From Streptomyces sp. WM6378 (GTDB lineage Bacteria > Actinomycetota > Actinomycetes > Streptomycetales > Streptomycetaceae): a stretch of DNA of 64,000 nt. The stretch lies in contig NZ_LGDD01000235.1 of NCBI RefSeq assembly GCF_001279695.1, positions 26,654 to 90,653 of the forward strand, in the 5' to 3' direction. Made by a program: the position numbers and the translations under genes. Of the stretch, positions 16,148-25,593 are shown one piece after another (the stretch's first letter is position 1; each line of letters opens with the position of its first letter). The notes under the pieces are model-generated. The model was not told where the DNA came from and searched no databases. It worked only from the letters and a program-made list of their open reading frames with translations.

Positions 16148-16172
16148 GTGTGGGTACGCCGCCCAGGGGTAC
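16148..16172 (+). promoter_or_regulatory. SigB-type promoter candidate for catalase
   Basis: GTGT (16148-16151), a 15-bp spacer and GGGTAC (16167-16172) match the Streptomyces sigma-B consensus GNNTN(14-16)GGGTAY. It lies about 170 bp upstream of the catalase start. Stress-sigma control of catalase is known in Streptomyces; here it is a prediction. Confidence 0.45.
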
Positions 16173-16341
16173 TGGCGGACCGCGAAGGGGGCGACATGTG
16201 ACGAGGAGGAGCGATGGGGCTGTCGAGCCCGGCTTCCCCCGGACGAGCTGAACCGCCGACTCGCCCAGCACGGGCCGGCGCGACGTCGCGCCGTTGATTG
16301 ACCAGTGTTTCGCCTTGCACCGTCTGACGGAGGACAGATCG

Positions 16342-17865
16342 ATGACCGACACTTCGCGTGAGCCGACCACCACTGATTCCGGCGCTCCGGCGGAGAGTGA
16401 CGAACACTCGCTCACCGTCGGCCCTGGTGGGCCGGTCCTGCTGCAGGACTCCTACCTGATCGAGCAAATGGCGCAGTTCAACCGGGAGCGGATTCCCGAG
16501 CGTCAGCCGCACGCCAAGGGGAGCGGTGCCTTCGGGCATTTCGAAGTGACCGGCGACGTCAGTGCCTACACCCGTGCCGCGCTTTTCCAGCCCGGCGCCA
16601 GGACCGAACTGGTCGTCCGGTTCTCCACGGTCGCAGGAGAGCGCGGCAGCCCGGACACGTGGCGGGACCCGCGCGGCTTCGCGGTGAAGTTCTACACCAG
16701 CGAGGGCAATTACGACATGGTGGGTAACAACACCCCTGTGTTCTTCGTCAAGGATCCGATGAAATTCCAGCACTTCATCCGGTCCCAGAAGCGCCGCGCG
16801 GACAACAATCTGCGCGACCATGACATGCAGTGGGACTTCTGGACCCTGTCGCCGGAGTCGGCTCACCAGGTCACGTGGCTCATGGGTGACCGTGGCATCC
16901 CCCGCACCTGGCGCCACATGAACGGCTACACCTCCCACACCTACATGTGGATCAACGCCCAGGGTGCGCGCTTCTGGGTGAAATACCACTTCAAGACCGA
17001 CCAGGGCATCGAGTTCTTCACTCAGGACGAGGCCGACCAGATGGCATCGGCCGACACCGACTACCACACGCGGGATCTCTTCGAGCACATCCGCGACGGC
17101 GAGTATCCGAGCTGGACTCTGCATGTGCAGGTCATGCCGTACGAGGACGCGGCGGAATACCGGTTCAACCCGTTCGACCTGACCAAGGTGTGGCCCCACG
17201 GCGACTACCCGCTGATCGAAGTGGGCCGGATGACTCTGGATCGCAATCCCACCGACCACCATGCGGAGATCGAGCAGGCGGCGTTCCAGCCGAACAACTT
17301 CGTCCCCGGGATCGGCCCCAGCCCGGACCGGATGCTGTTGGCCCGGCTGTTCTCGTATGCGGACGCGCACCGTCACCGGATCGGCGGCAACTACCAGCAA
17401 CTGCCCGTCAACGCCCCGGTCGTTCCGGTGCACACCTACTCGAAGGACGGGGCGATGGCGTACCGCAAGACCGTCGACCCGGTCTACGCGCCGAACTCGA
17501 AGGGCGGCCCCGCGGCCGACACCGACCGGTACGGGAACCCGCCCAGCTGGCACACCGACGGGGAGATCACCCGCTCGGCCTACGTCTCTCATGCCGAGGA
17601 CGACGACTGGGGCCAGGCAGGCACCATGGTGCGCGAGGTCATGGACGACGCGGCCCGGGACCGGCTGGTGGACAACGTCGTGGGCCACCTCCTCAACGGG
17701 GTCACCGAGCCGGTTCTGCGACGTGCCTTCGAGTACTGGTCCAACATCGACAAGTCGATCGGGGAGCGCATCGAGCGGGAGGTTCGCGCCGAGGCGGACG
17801 CGAAGGACCCCAAAGCCGCGGAGCAGAGCAACCCCGCACGACGGGACATGCAGGGCAAGGCCTGA
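16342..17865 (+). CDS. Monofunctional heme catalase
   Basis: 507 residues from ATG 16342 with ACGGAGGACAG upstream. Catalase motifs occur in order: [20 protein letters not shown] with the distal His, [20 protein letters not shown], the distal Asn in [11 protein letters not shown], and [17 protein letters not shown] with the proximal heme Tyr. The length is that of the small-subunit type, without the C-terminal flavodoxin-like domain of large catalases. It decomposes hydrogen peroxide in the cytosol. Upstream DNA carries a SigB-like promoter. No other oxidative-stress gene adjoins except the amine ligase after a 115-bp gap. Confidence 0.95.
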   Translation: MTDTSREPTTTDSGAPAESDEHSLTVGPGGPVLLQDSYLIEQMAQFNRERIPERQPHAKGSGAFGHFEVTGDVSAYTRAALFQPGARTELVVRFSTVAGERGSPDTWRDPRGFAVKFYTSEGNYDMVGNNTPVFFVKDPMKFQHFIRSQKRRADNNLRDHDMQWDFWTLSPESAHQVTWLMGDRGIPRTWRHMNGYTSHTYMWINAQGARFWVKYHFKTDQGIEFFTQDEADQMASADTDYHTRDLFEHIRDGEYPSWTLHVQVMPYEDAAEYRFNPFDLTKVWPHGDYPLIEVGRMTLDRNPTDHHAEIEQAAFQPNNFVPGIGPSPDRMLLARLFSYADAHRHRIGGNYQQLPVNAPVVPVHTYSKDGAMAYRKTVDPVYAPNSKGGPAADTDRYGNPPSWHTDGEITRSAYVSHAEDDDWGQAGTMVREVMDDAARDRLVDNVVGHLLNGVTEPVLRRAFEYWSNIDKSIGERIEREVRAEADAKDPKAAEQSNPARRDMQGKA

Positions 17866-17980
17866 CCACAAGGGGTCGCCCCCTCGGCGGCCACACCGCG
17901 TCGGCACAAGGCCACCGTGGTCGGGGCGCGGGTGAGGCGGGGGCCGGTACGGTCGGCCGTGCGGCGGGTAGTCACTGGCC

Positions 17981-19075
17981 ATGATCACCATCGGGGTCGA
18001 AGAGGAGTACCTGCTGCTTGATCCGGTCACCGGGCACCCCGTGCCGCTGTCCGAGGAGGTGCGCCGCGCCGCGGGGCTGGAGGCGCTGGCCGAGGACGAC
18101 GAGGTGCAGCTGGAGCTGCTGCAGGCCCAGGTCGAGGCCGCCACGCCCGTGTGCGGCAGCCTGGAGGAAGTAGCCGGTCATCTGCTGCGTCTGCGCCATG
18201 CCCTGGGCGCTGCTTCGGAGCGGGCCGGGTGCCGGCTCGCGGCGACCGCCGCGGCTCCTGTGGCGGGCGCGGAGACCGTGCCGGTCACGGACAAGCGCCG
18301 GTATCTGGAACTGAGCAGGAAAGGCGGTCATCTCGTCGACGGCATGCTGATCAACGGGATGCACGTGCATGTCGGGATGCCGGACGGGGAAGTGGGCGTG
18401 GCGGTCCTCAACCGCCTCCGGGTCTGGCTGCCCACACTCCTGGCCATGTCGGCGAACTCCCCGTTCTGGGAAGGCAACGACACCGCCTTCGCGAGCTGGC
18501 GCACCCCCTCGTTCAGCCGTTGGCCGGTCAGCGGGCTGCCACCGCGGTTCGCGGACTTGGAGGACTACGAACAACGGATCGCCGCGCTGGTCGCGTCCGC
18601 AACCATCGCCGACGCGGGGCAGCTCTACTGGCAGGCCCGGCTCTCCGAGCGCTACCCCACGCTCGAAGTGCGCTGCATGGACGTCCAACTACGCGTGGAC
18701 GACGCCGTGATGCTCGCGGGAATCGTCCGAGCCCTGGCCGCCACCGCCATCCGCGAGCAAAAGGAGGCCGTCCCCGAGCCGGCCTGCCCTCCCGAACTGC
18801 TCCAGGCCGCGATGTGGCACGCCGCCCGCCACGGCCTCGGCACCACCCTCATCGACCCCGGAGGCCGCCCCCGCCCCGCCGGCGATGTCCTGGCCCAGCT
18901 GGCCCAGCACATCGCCCCGGCCCTCGCGGAACACGGCGACGGCCGCCACGTCGACCCCCTCCTCCACCGTCTACTGCGCCAGGGCACGGGCGCCGACCGT
19001 CAGCGCCACGCCCTGGCCGAGGGAGGGCTCCCGGCCCTGATCGACTTCATCATCGGCGAAACGGCCTCCACCTGA
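17981..19075 (+). CDS. YbdK-type carboxylate-amine ligase (glutamate-cysteine ligase 2 family)
   Basis: 364 residues from ATG 17981. It starts [15 protein letters not shown], the family signature. Central motifs are [12 protein letters not shown] and [18 protein letters not shown], with ATP-grasp-like glutamine synthetase fold residues. YbdK proteins show weak gamma-glutamyl-cysteine ligase activity; the true substrate is usually unknown. It follows catalase on the same strand with a 115-bp gap, so a redox-thiol link is suggestive only. The length matches the family. Confidence 0.88.
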   Translation: MITIGVEEEYLLLDPVTGHPVPLSEEVRRAAGLEALAEDDEVQLELLQAQVEAATPVCGSLEEVAGHLLRLRHALGAASERAGCRLAATAAAPVAGAETVPVTDKRRYLELSRKGGHLVDGMLINGMHVHVGMPDGEVGVAVLNRLRVWLPTLLAMSANSPFWEGNDTAFASWRTPSFSRWPVSGLPPRFADLEDYEQRIAALVASATIADAGQLYWQARLSERYPTLEVRCMDVQLRVDDAVMLAGIVRALAATAIREQKEAVPEPACPPELLQAAMWHAARHGLGTTLIDPGGRPRPAGDVLAQLAQHIAPALAEHGDGRHVDPLLHRLLRQGTGADRQRHALAEGGLPALIDFIIGETAST

Positions 19076-19097
19076 ACGGCATGCGAGTGGCTGGAGG

Positions 19098-19286
19098 TCA
19101 CGCGGGTTCGGTCGCCTGCATGCAGCGCTGGAAGGCCGCCATGCACGGCAGGCAGTGGTGATCGGTCTGCGTGTCCTCTTCAGGGTCGAAGGGCTGGCCG
19201 CACAGGGCGGCGCGCTGGCCGTGGGCGACGACGTGCCACACCGGGCGGGCGCCGCTGACGGCTATGCCGACGTGCATTTCGTACAT
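19098..19286 (-). CDS. Small CxxC protein of unknown function
   Basis: 62 residues from ATG 19286 behind GGAGGA. The sequence MYEMHVGIAVSG...HVVAHGQRAALCGQPFD...HHCLPCMAAFQRCM contains four Cys and several His residues that could bind zinc. It is convergent with the YbdK gene, only 22 bp apart. I believe similar small proteins are common in Streptomyces but cannot assign a function. Confidence 0.65.
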   Translation of the reverse strand: MYEMHVGIAVSGARPVWHVVAHGQRAALCGQPFDPEEDTQTDHHCLPCMAAFQRCMQATEPA

Positions 19287-19559
19287 GACAGTCCTCCGTA
19301 CAGTGGACAGCACTCCACGCCATCACGGGTACGGGCCCCGCGCCCCTGGAGCGTGGCGTTCGGGTGACCCGCGCATGCTGGCGGCGCGGGTTTCCGCGAT
19401 CGGTGCGGGAGGCGGGCGTGGCCGGCGTGGAACGTCCACCCTGTACGTGCTTCCGGCCCGTCGCCCGTCCCTCCCCATAGGACGCTGATTTCACGCAACA
19501 AAAAGGCGGAATTCCATTTCCGGTATCTCTTGACGCATGACGGGACGGAGGGGAGATTA

Positions 19560-20018
19560 ATGGGGACGGACGTAGCCGGGTGGAGTCCTCTTGGGGAGGC
19601 TGCCATGACAGCTCCAGGCCCGTCCCCGCGAGCCGGGGGCACCGAAGTAGGCACCTCCGCGCAACCGTCGACGCCCGCTGATCGCGGGCGCACGGTCGTC
19701 CTGGTCGAAGGCGAGCTCGACCTCGACACTGCGCAGCCCCTTTACCAGCACTTGCGCAGGGCATTGGACCGCTCGGAGGGCGGCCTGGTCCTCGACTTCC
19801 ACGGGGTCGGCTTCTGCGACTGTTCTGGACTGAACGCGGTGCTCCGCATTCGCCATCGTGCTCTGGCACAGGGCAAGACGATCAGCATTCGGGCGGCGGG
19901 CCCCGCGGTGGAGAGGCTCTTGGTGATGACCCGTACCCGCGCCCTGTTCACCCCCGTCGGCCACACCTGCCCCCGGACCGAAGTGACCCCGGCCCGGGTC
20001 CTGGGACCTCCGGCGTGA
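19560..20018 (+). CDS. STAS-domain protein (anti-sigma factor antagonist-like)
   Basis: 152 residues from ATG 19560 (GGAGGGGAG upstream); ATG 19605 with GGGGAGG is an alternative. The C-terminal 105 residues are a STAS fold: VVLVEGELDLDTAQPLYQHLRRAL, LDFHGVGFCDCSGLNAVLRIRHRA. The phosphorylatable Ser of SpoIIAA-like proteins is present in DCSGL. Such proteins release sigma factors of the SigB/SigF group by binding an anti-sigma kinase. None is encoded next to it, so it probably works with a distant partner. Confidence 0.82.
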   Translation: MGTDVAGWSPLGEAAMTAPGPSPRAGGTEVGTSAQPSTPADRGRTVVLVEGELDLDTAQPLYQHLRRALDRSEGGLVLDFHGVGFCDCSGLNAVLRIRHRALAQGKTISIRAAGPAVERLLVMTRTRALFTPVGHTCPRTEVTPARVLGPPA

Positions 20019-20129
20019 ACGAGCAGCACGCGTCGGAGAACGCGGGTGGTTTACGGCGCGGCCTGAACAGGCCGATCAGCGGGTGAACTGCTCGCCGGGA
20101 AACGGGGCAACGCGGGAGCCGCGGGAATC

Positions 20130-20444
20130 GTGGCGATCCAGGTCCTGGTCGAGCCCCGCCGTCTCGGGCTGCCCATCGAGGCCAAACTCCTGCTGCACGT
20201 GGCCCCCGACCACCTGGCCGCCGCCGGCCGAGCCCTGGCCGACCACCCCTCTGTGCACGGCGCGTTCGCGACATCGGGCCCCTCGAACCTGCACGCGGCC
20301 GCGTACTTCCCGGACCTGGCCGCCCTCTACGGCTCCCTCTCCCACGACTTGGTCGACCTGGGCATCACCCATGTCGAATCGGCCATCGTGAGCCACGCCG
20401 CCAAACGCACCCCGGCACCGGTCCAGCCGCTCCTGTCGAGGTGA
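20130..20444 (+). pseudogene. Lrp/AsnC-family remnant, ligand-binding (RAM) domain only
   Basis: Up to 104 residues from GTG 20130, matching the C-terminal half of an Lrp/AsnC regulator (IQVLVEPRRLGLPIEAKLLL, LHAAAYFPDLAALYGSLSHD). The frame is closed by a TGA about 60 bases upstream and no HTH is encoded in any nearby frame, so the DNA-binding half is missing. No ribosome site supports the GTG. Most likely the 3' remnant of a full regulator; a stand-alone RAM-domain protein is the alternative. Confidence 0.55.
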
Positions 20445-20863
20445 CAGCCCCTGATATGGAACTGGCCATGGGGAACTGGGCCTGCTGGAAATTTCCGAGC
20501 CTCCGTCGGTTCGGCGCGCATTCGAGCAGGGGCCTTCCATGGATAACCCGCAGCCGGGGCAGCCGGGGCAGTCGTGTTGCCCGTGGCGTGGAATTCGCTA
20601 TTCCGCGACGGGTATCTCTTTCGGCGGGTCGCCATCCCTCCAACCAGCGCTGTAGACCCCGGGTTGCATGGTGCGTCGGCCTAACCCTGTCGTTGCAGCT
20701 GCCACCACACCCTCGTTGGATGTGCTGGTCCGGTCGATTCCCCTACCGTCATCGGGGTCAGGAGGGGAAAGCCGAGAGGGCCCATAGGAGTCGGGCGCGA
20801 ATGCGTTCCGCCATTCCCATGATTGGCTCGGTGCGGCCACCCACGTCTCAGAGGAGATAACAC
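20445..20863. other. Intergenic region with a SigB-like promoter motif
   Basis: No gene is supported. GAAT (20591-20594), 15 bp and GGGTAT (20610-20615) fit the sigma-B consensus and point toward the secreted I36-type gene 250 bp downstream. A short tandem AGCCGGGGC repeat lies near 20550. Confidence 0.4.
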
Positions 20864-21241
20864 ATGCGTATGACCCAGAAACTCGCGGCCATTGCCGGTG
20901 GCGTCGCGCTGACCGGTGGTCTGCTGGTCGGGGGCGCCAGTGCGGCACAGGCCAGTCCGCAGGCTGCGGCGGACTGCCCGGCGGGCTACTTCTGCGTCTG
21001 GGCCGGGGCGAACTACACCGGCCACCGGCAGCAGGTCGCGGGGACCAACGACGACCTGACCCAGTACTCCGTCTTCCAGAACTTCAAGTCGTGGTACAAC
21101 CACGGCAGTTCCTGTGACTTCGAGTGGTACTCGGCCAAGAACCACGGCGGATCCAGTGGCGTCATCCCCAGGGGATACAAGGTGGCGTCCGACGGCGCGT
21201 CCCACTACATAAAGTCCAACTCCTGGGTCAACTGCGGCTGA
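20864..21241 (+). CDS. Secreted peptidase inhibitor family I36-type protein
   Basis: 125 residues from ATG 20864 (AGAGGAGATAACAC upstream). It has a clear signal peptide: MRMTQ, a hydrophobic stretch AAIAGGVALTGGLLVGGASA, then cleavage near AQA. The mature part is a small beta/gamma-crystallin-like domain with four Cys (CPAGYFCVWAGANYTG...C...C), as in I36 metalloproteinase inhibitors (SMPI) and many exported Streptomyces paralogues. Inhibition of a specific protease is not proven. A hairpin terminator follows. Confidence 0.82.
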   Translation: MRMTQKLAAIAGGVALTGGLLVGGASAAQASPQAAADCPAGYFCVWAGANYTGHRQQVAGTNDDLTQYSVFQNFKSWYNHGSSCDFEWYSAKNHGGSSGVIPRGYKVASDGASHYIKSNSWVNCG

Positions 21242-21263
21242 CCGGCGGCCAGTTGAGCGCTCC

Positions 21264-21305
21264 GGCCATGTCCCGGGGAGGCCGGTCCCAGGACATGGCC
21301 TCCCC
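21264..21305. terminator. Bidirectional terminator between I36 gene and GPP methyltransferase
   Basis: GGCCATGTCC (21264-21273) pairs with GGACATGGCC (21291-21300). An overlapping alternative stem pairs GGGGAGGCC (21275-21283) with GGCCTCCCC (21297-21305). It sits between two convergent genes. Confidence 0.65.
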
Positions 21306-21318
21306 GGTCAGCGGCCGG

Positions 21319-22212
21319 TCAGACTCGGTCGGCCGCGATCAGGACGTACTGGAACGACCCGTCCCGGTACGAGTTGATGAACGCCTCCTCGATGCCGGTG
21401 ACCAGCGACGACGTGGCCCGCAACTCCCAGTACGGCAGGGTGTCGGGGGTGAGGTCGATGACGGCCTGTGGGACGAGGCGGTTGTCGGCCATCGCGCGCA
21501 GGTACTCGCGCCGCGAGTGGATGTTGCACTCGAAGTGCGCGTTGATCTGCGAGACCCACTTCGAGGGCTGGCCGTACCGCGGGTTCCAGCAGCCGGTGAT
21601 GGTCACGTAGCGGCCGCCGACCTTCAGGATGCGGGAGTGTTCGGCGAAGAGGTCGGGCAGGTCGACGTACATGCTCGACTCGTTGTTCCACGACGCCGCG
21701 GCCTGCCCCGTCTCGAACGGCGTGGAAAGCATGTTGCAGACGCGGGCGCGGACATGGTCCTGGATGCGGAGTTCGCCCGCGCGCCGGTTGGCGAACTCGG
21801 CCTGCTTGGCCGACAGGGTGACACCCTCGACCTTGCATCCGAAGCGCTGGTGCGCCATCACCATCGAGCCGCCCCGGCCGCAGCCGGCGTCCACCAGGGT
21901 GTCGTCCCGTCCGATGTCACCGAGGTGCTCCAGGAGGAGCTCGGCCTGCGCCGACTCCAGCCGGTGGAGCTCGGTGATCAGCTTCTTCTCGCTCTCGCTG
22001 TCGTCGGCGTCGCCGAGCGCGGCATGGTCGACGTCACCGATGCCGTAGTGGTGGTGGTAGAGACCGTCGACATCGCCGAGCCGCAGGTTCACGGGCCTGG
22101 CCTCGCCGTCCCAGTACCGGGCGATGTCCCCCTGATAGGGCGTCGTCGGGCCGGGGATGAAGACGGAGGCTTCGGTGGCGGTGAGTTCGGTGCTGGTCAC
22201 AGATGAGTCCAT
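21319..22212 (-). CDS. Geranyl diphosphate 2-C-methyltransferase (2-MIB pathway)
   Basis: 297 residues from ATG 22212, 5 bp after the cyclase stop codon. It is a class I SAM methyltransferase: motif I VDAGCGRGGSMVMAHQRFGC near residue 108, and the family N-terminus PGPTTPYQGDIARYWDGEARPVN. The aromatic-rich tail GDVDGLYHHHYGIG is characteristic of GPP methyltransferases. It converts GPP to 2-methyl-GPP, the substrate of the neighbouring cyclase. Last gene of the eshA-cyclase-methyltransferase operon; assignment is strong from both sequence and context. Confidence 0.93.
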   Translation of the reverse strand: MDSSVTSTELTATEASVFIPGPTTPYQGDIARYWDGEARPVNLRLGDVDGLYHHHYGIGDVDHAALGDADDSESEKKLITELHRLESAQAELLLEHLGDIGRDDTLVDAGCGRGGSMVMAHQRFGCKVEGVTLSAKQAEFANRRAGELRIQDHVRARVCNMLSTPFETGQAAASWNNESSMYVDLPDLFAEHSRILKVGGRYVTITGCWNPRYGQPSKWVSQINAHFECNIHSRREYLRAMADNRLVPQAVIDLTPDTLPYWELRATSSLVTGIEEAFINSYRDGSFQYVLIAADRV

Positions 22213-22217
22213 TCTTC

Positions 22218-23471
22218 CTACCAGAAGTCCGGCAGGCTGTAGCGGTAGGTGTTCGTTTGGTGCCAGTGGTGGTTGCCGTCGACCCAGGCGGCAACGCCGC
22301 GCAGGAAGCGCTGCACGCTCGGGACGGGGCAGTCTGCGGCCAGAGCCGCGGCTTCGGTCTCGAAGTCGTGCATGAGGTCGTTGTGGACCTCGACCGACTT
22401 CAGATAGGCGTCCCGGTCGGAGAGGCCCTCACGTTCGGCGATCACGACCGGCAGGTTCAAGTGCCGCCCGGGAGCGTCGAGTTCCTTGGTGTACGAGTAC
22501 AGGTCGTTCACGATGGTCGTCGCGTTGCCCGCGAGCGCGATGACCTTCTGCATGGCGGGTTGCGCGTGCAGGTCCGCCGGCAGTTCGTAGCCGCCGACGG
22601 TGTCGGTGATGGTGGGGCAGGGGCGGAAGTTGTTGAACTGGCGCATCGCCAGGTACTCCCACACCTCGGGTACGTGGTCCTGCTGGGCCCATGCTGCTTC
22701 GGCGAGGTATCCCATGTGCAGCCGGGCCATGTCGTGCCGGAACCGGTCGGTCTGCGAGGCGCTCGCCGTCTGCGCGAAGTACTCCATGGCCGAGCGGTAC
22801 GCGCGCCGGGGCGCGTCCGAGTGGAGCGACTTGGCCCACTCCGGTTGGTACTCCCGCGTCGTGTGCAGGGGGTCGAGGGCGGTGTGGGCGAGCAGAAGGC
22901 GTTCGCCGAGGCCGATGGGCGAGCCGCCGTGGTCCTCGCAGTAGCAGTCGTCCACCGCGTTCTCCGCCACCATCAGGCGGGTGGCGATCATCAGGTGGTC
23001 GACGGTGGGCGCGTCCGGATGGCAGCCGACCATGTAGCGGCCCACGGAGAAGCCGTCGAACTCCTCCTCCCAGTCGTCCGGATACAGCGAAACCTCGTCC
23101 AGCGCCCAGGACTTGATCCTGCGGCTGACCTCCTCGACCCGCACCGGGTCGGGCTCGGGCACCGGGTGGTGGTAGAGGCCCGGGATCGGCGTGCCCTGAG
23201 CCGGCGCCGGCGCCGGCGGTTCCTCCGGCAGGGTCAGGCGCAGGCCCGCCGTGCCCAGGCCCGTGGGACCGCGCAGGACCCGTTCCAGACCGGCGCTCGG
23301 TGCCGGTACGTCGGCTGACGGGGCGGGCAGGACGGGTGCACCGGGCGGGCCGCCGGTGGCGGCCGTGATGTCGCGGGCGCGGGCCGCAGCGTCGGCGAGG
23401 ACGTACGCCCCGAAGTGGGCAGCGGCCTCGGGCAGGCTCGACCGCGGGGGTGTCGGCTCAGGCGCGGGCAT
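22218..23471 (-). CDS. 2-methylisoborneol synthase (terpene cyclase)
   Basis: 417 residues from ATG 23471 (AAGGAGCC upstream). Metal motif one is a variant DDCYCE (D174-E179); the NSE triad is NDLYSYTKE (N322, S326, E330). The first ~110 residues are Pro/Ala-rich and low complexity, a hallmark of MIB synthases. This N-terminal tail has been shown in related systems to load the enzyme into the EshA family 2B encapsulin shell. It cyclises 2-methyl-GPP to the earthy odorant 2-methylisoborneol. Shell and methyltransferase genes flank it. Confidence 0.95.
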   Translation of the reverse strand: MPAPEPTPPRSSLPEAAAHFGAYVLADAAARARDITAATGGPPGAPVLPAPSADVPAPSAGLERVLRGPTGLGTAGLRLTLPEEPPAPAPAQGTPIPGLYHHPVPEPDPVRVEEVSRRIKSWALDEVSLYPDDWEEEFDGFSVGRYMVGCHPDAPTVDHLMIATRLMVAENAVDDCYCEDHGGSPIGLGERLLLAHTALDPLHTTREYQPEWAKSLHSDAPRRAYRSAMEYFAQTASASQTDRFRHDMARLHMGYLAEAAWAQQDHVPEVWEYLAMRQFNNFRPCPTITDTVGGYELPADLHAQPAMQKVIALAGNATTIVNDLYSYTKELDAPGRHLNLPVVIAEREGLSDRDAYLKSVEVHNDLMHDFETEAAALAADCPVPSVQRFLRGVAAWVDGNHHWHQTNTYRYSLPDFW

Positions 23472-23570
23472 CCATGGCTCCTTGGTGGGATGGGCGTCGT
23501 GCCCAGGGTGTTTCGGGCATGCGCGAGCACCCCGGAAGGGGGTGGCGCCACGCCGGGCGGGCCGGGCCCG

Positions 23571-24983
23571 CTAGCTGGGCCGGCGGGCGATCTGCACGTT
23601 CTCCAGGACGCCGACCGCGTCCGGCACGAGGATGGCGGCGGAGTAATAGGTGCTGACGAGGTACGACGTGATCGCCTTCTCGTCGAGGCCCATGAAGCGG
23701 ACCGACAGACCCGGCTCGTACTCGTCCGGCAGACCGGTCTGGTGCAGGCCGATGACGCCCTGGTTGTCCTCGCCGGTACGCATGATGAGGATGGAGCTGG
23801 TCCTCTCCTTGGTGATGGGGATCTTGTCGCAGGGCAGGATCGGGACCCCGCGCCAGGCCTGGACCCGCTGGCCGCCGAGGTCGACCTGGTCCGGGCAGAG
23901 GCCGCGCGCGTTGAACTCACGCCCGATCGCCGCGATCGCCCTGGGATGCGCCAGGTAGAACTTGGAGCCGCGGCGGCGGCAGAGCAGCTCGTCCATGTCG
24001 TCCGGGGTCGGCGGGCCGGAGCGCGGCTGGATGCGCTGCTTGAAGTCGGCGTTGTGGAGCAGGCCGAACTCCCGGTTGTTGATCAGCTCGTGCTCCTGGC
24101 GCTCGCGCAACGCCTCGACGGTGAGCCTGAGTTGCTCCTTGGTCTGGTTCATCGGCCCGTTGAAGAGGTCGGCGACCCTCGTGTGGACCCGCAGAACGGT
24201 CTGCGCGGCGGAGAGCTCGTACTCGCGCGGCCGGGCTTCGTAGTCGACGAACGCGCCGGGCAGTCCGTGCTCCCCGTGGTGGCCGGCGGACATCGCGATC
24301 TCGGCCTCGCCGCGGTGGTTCTGCCGCTGGCGGGGGAGGGACTTGAAGCGTTCGACGTGGTCCCGCAGGCCGGGCGCCCCGGACAGCACGGCCGCGAAGT
24401 CGGCGCGGGACAGGGTGAGCAGGGTGCCCGAGGTCTCGGCGGTGGCGGTGTGTTCCCACCGGGCGTTCTCGTCGAGCAGGGCGCTCTCGCCGAACCGGTC
24501 GCCGTCGCCGAGCACGTCCAGGGCGAGCTCGTCGCCGTACCCTCCGACGGAGGTCTGGCTGATCCGGCCGTGGGCGATGAGGTGGAGCCGGTCCGCGGGC
24601 GCGCCGCGCTCGACCAGCGTCTCGCCGACCTCGAAGTCGCGCTGGACGCAGTGACCGGCGATGGCGGTGAGGACCTCCACGTCGTCGAAGCCGCGCAGCA
24701 AGGCCAGTTCGCCGAGTTCACGGGGGATCACCCGGACGTCGGCGCCGTCCTGGACGAACTCCACCCGCCCGTCGCCGACGGTGTAGGTGAGGCGGCGATT
24801 CACCCGGTAGACCCCGCCCTTGGTCTCCACCCAGGGGAGCATCCGCAGCAGCCAGCGATCGGAGATCCCCTGCATCTGCGGGGCGGACTTGGTCGTGGTG
24901 GCAAGGTTGCGGGCGGCCGCCGTGCCCAGGGTGGACTGCTGCGGCGGCTCCAGTTGGGTGTCGGGGCTCGAATCAACAGTCAT
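23571..24983 (-). CDS. eshA: EshA, family 2B encapsulin shell protein with cyclic-nucleotide-binding domain
   Basis: 470 residues from ATG 24983. The scaffold is HK97-like encapsulin: N-arm with [22 protein letters not shown], and C-terminal [43 protein letters not shown] Crp-like cyclic-nucleotide-binding domain is inserted at about residues 95-210 ([32 protein letters not shown]). EshA builds a protein compartment around MIB synthase; the length matches the known S. griseus EshA. First gene of the MIB operon. Ligand identity and its effect on the shell are open questions. Confidence 0.92.
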   Translation of the reverse strand: MTVDSSPDTQLEPPQQSTLGTAAARNLATTTKSAPQMQGISDRWLLRMLPWVETKGGVYRVNRRLTYTVGDGRVEFVQDGADVRVIPRELGELALLRGFDDVEVLTAIAGHCVQRDFEVGETLVERGAPADRLHLIAHGRISQTSVGGYGDELALDVLGDGDRFGESALLDENARWEHTATAETSGTLLTLSRADFAAVLSGAPGLRDHVERFKSLPRQRQNHRGEAEIAMSAGHHGEHGLPGAFVDYEARPREYELSAAQTVLRVHTRVADLFNGPMNQTKEQLRLTVEALRERQEHELINNREFGLLHNADFKQRIQPRSGPPTPDDMDELLCRRRGSKFYLAHPRAIAAIGREFNARGLCPDQVDLGGQRVQAWRGVPILPCDKIPITKERTSSILIMRTGEDNQGVIGLHQTGLPDEYEPGLSVRFMGLDEKAITSYLVSTYYSAAILVPDAVGVLENVQIARRPS

Positions 24984-25363
24984 CGGCGCGCACTCCTTGG
25001 TCAGGGCGGTGACGGGCGCACGTGGACGCCGCCGGGCAAGGGGAGGGAAAGCGGGGTAATCCGGGTATGCGAACGGAAATCCGTCCAGAGCCAGAAGGAC
25101 ATTAACGGCCGGTTCGCCCCCTGGACCAAGGGAAGTCGGGGACATTAGCTCGATACGATGATCGCGCCCGTGGGATGTTTGGCCGGGTACCGACGGAATC
25201 CAGCCATGCTGGACGGCGCGTTCCGGCGGGGTTCGGTTACGCGGATTCGAGTGCTTGAGCCAGGACGGCACCTCGATTGGCGTGCGGATGGCTGGTTGGG
25301 CGTGGGGAGTGGCGGCTACCGTCGAGCAGTCATCGGCTCGCAGGGCGACGAACGGAGTTGCGC
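24984..25363. other. Intergenic region upstream of eshA
   Basis: Divergent spacer between eshA (leftward) and the lysine-rich microprotein (rightward). It probably holds both promoters, but I could not single out convincing -35/-10 pairs. No gene supported. Confidence 0.4.
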
Positions 25364-25456
25364 ATGGCGAAGGGGCAGGACTCCAAGAAGGACACCAAGA
25401 AGAAGCCTCTGAAGACCCGAGCTGAGAAGAAGGACAAGAAGAAGGCGAAGAAGTAG
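25364..25456 (+). CDS. Lysine-rich 30-residue microprotein
   Basis: ATG 25364 follows CGGAG by 8 bases. The 30-residue product begins [20 protein letters not shown] and ends in KKAKK, about half Lys, strongly basic, with no hydrophobic core. Such peptides may bind nucleic acid or ribosomes. The start MAKGQDSKK looks familiar from other streptomycetes, but I cannot name a function. A perfect hairpin terminator follows 31 bp later, which supports a real monocistronic unit. Confidence 0.65.
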   Translation: MAKGQDSKKDTKKKPLKTRAEKKDKKKAKK

Positions 25457-25487
25457 GCCGGCACGGATACTGCGGGGGAAACGCCTG

Positions 25488-25520
25488 ACAGGTCCCCGGA
25501 CATCGTGTCCGGGGACCTGT
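25488..25520 (+). terminator. Strong hairpin terminator after the microprotein gene
   Basis: A perfect 15-bp stem: ACAGGTCCCCGGACA at 25488-25502 and its complement at 25506-25520, with a TCG loop. Placed 31 bp after the stop codon. Confidence 0.85.
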
Positions 25521-25593
25521 CGCACTGCCGGGCGAGGAGCCTCACGCAGCGACCTCAACAGAGGGACTCGCCTCGTCCCCCGAGCTGTGGGGG

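Noticed and set aside
15792..16301. Possible gene upstream of catalase
   Set aside because: No family resemblance or ribosome site, and the segment contains a good SigB-like promoter.
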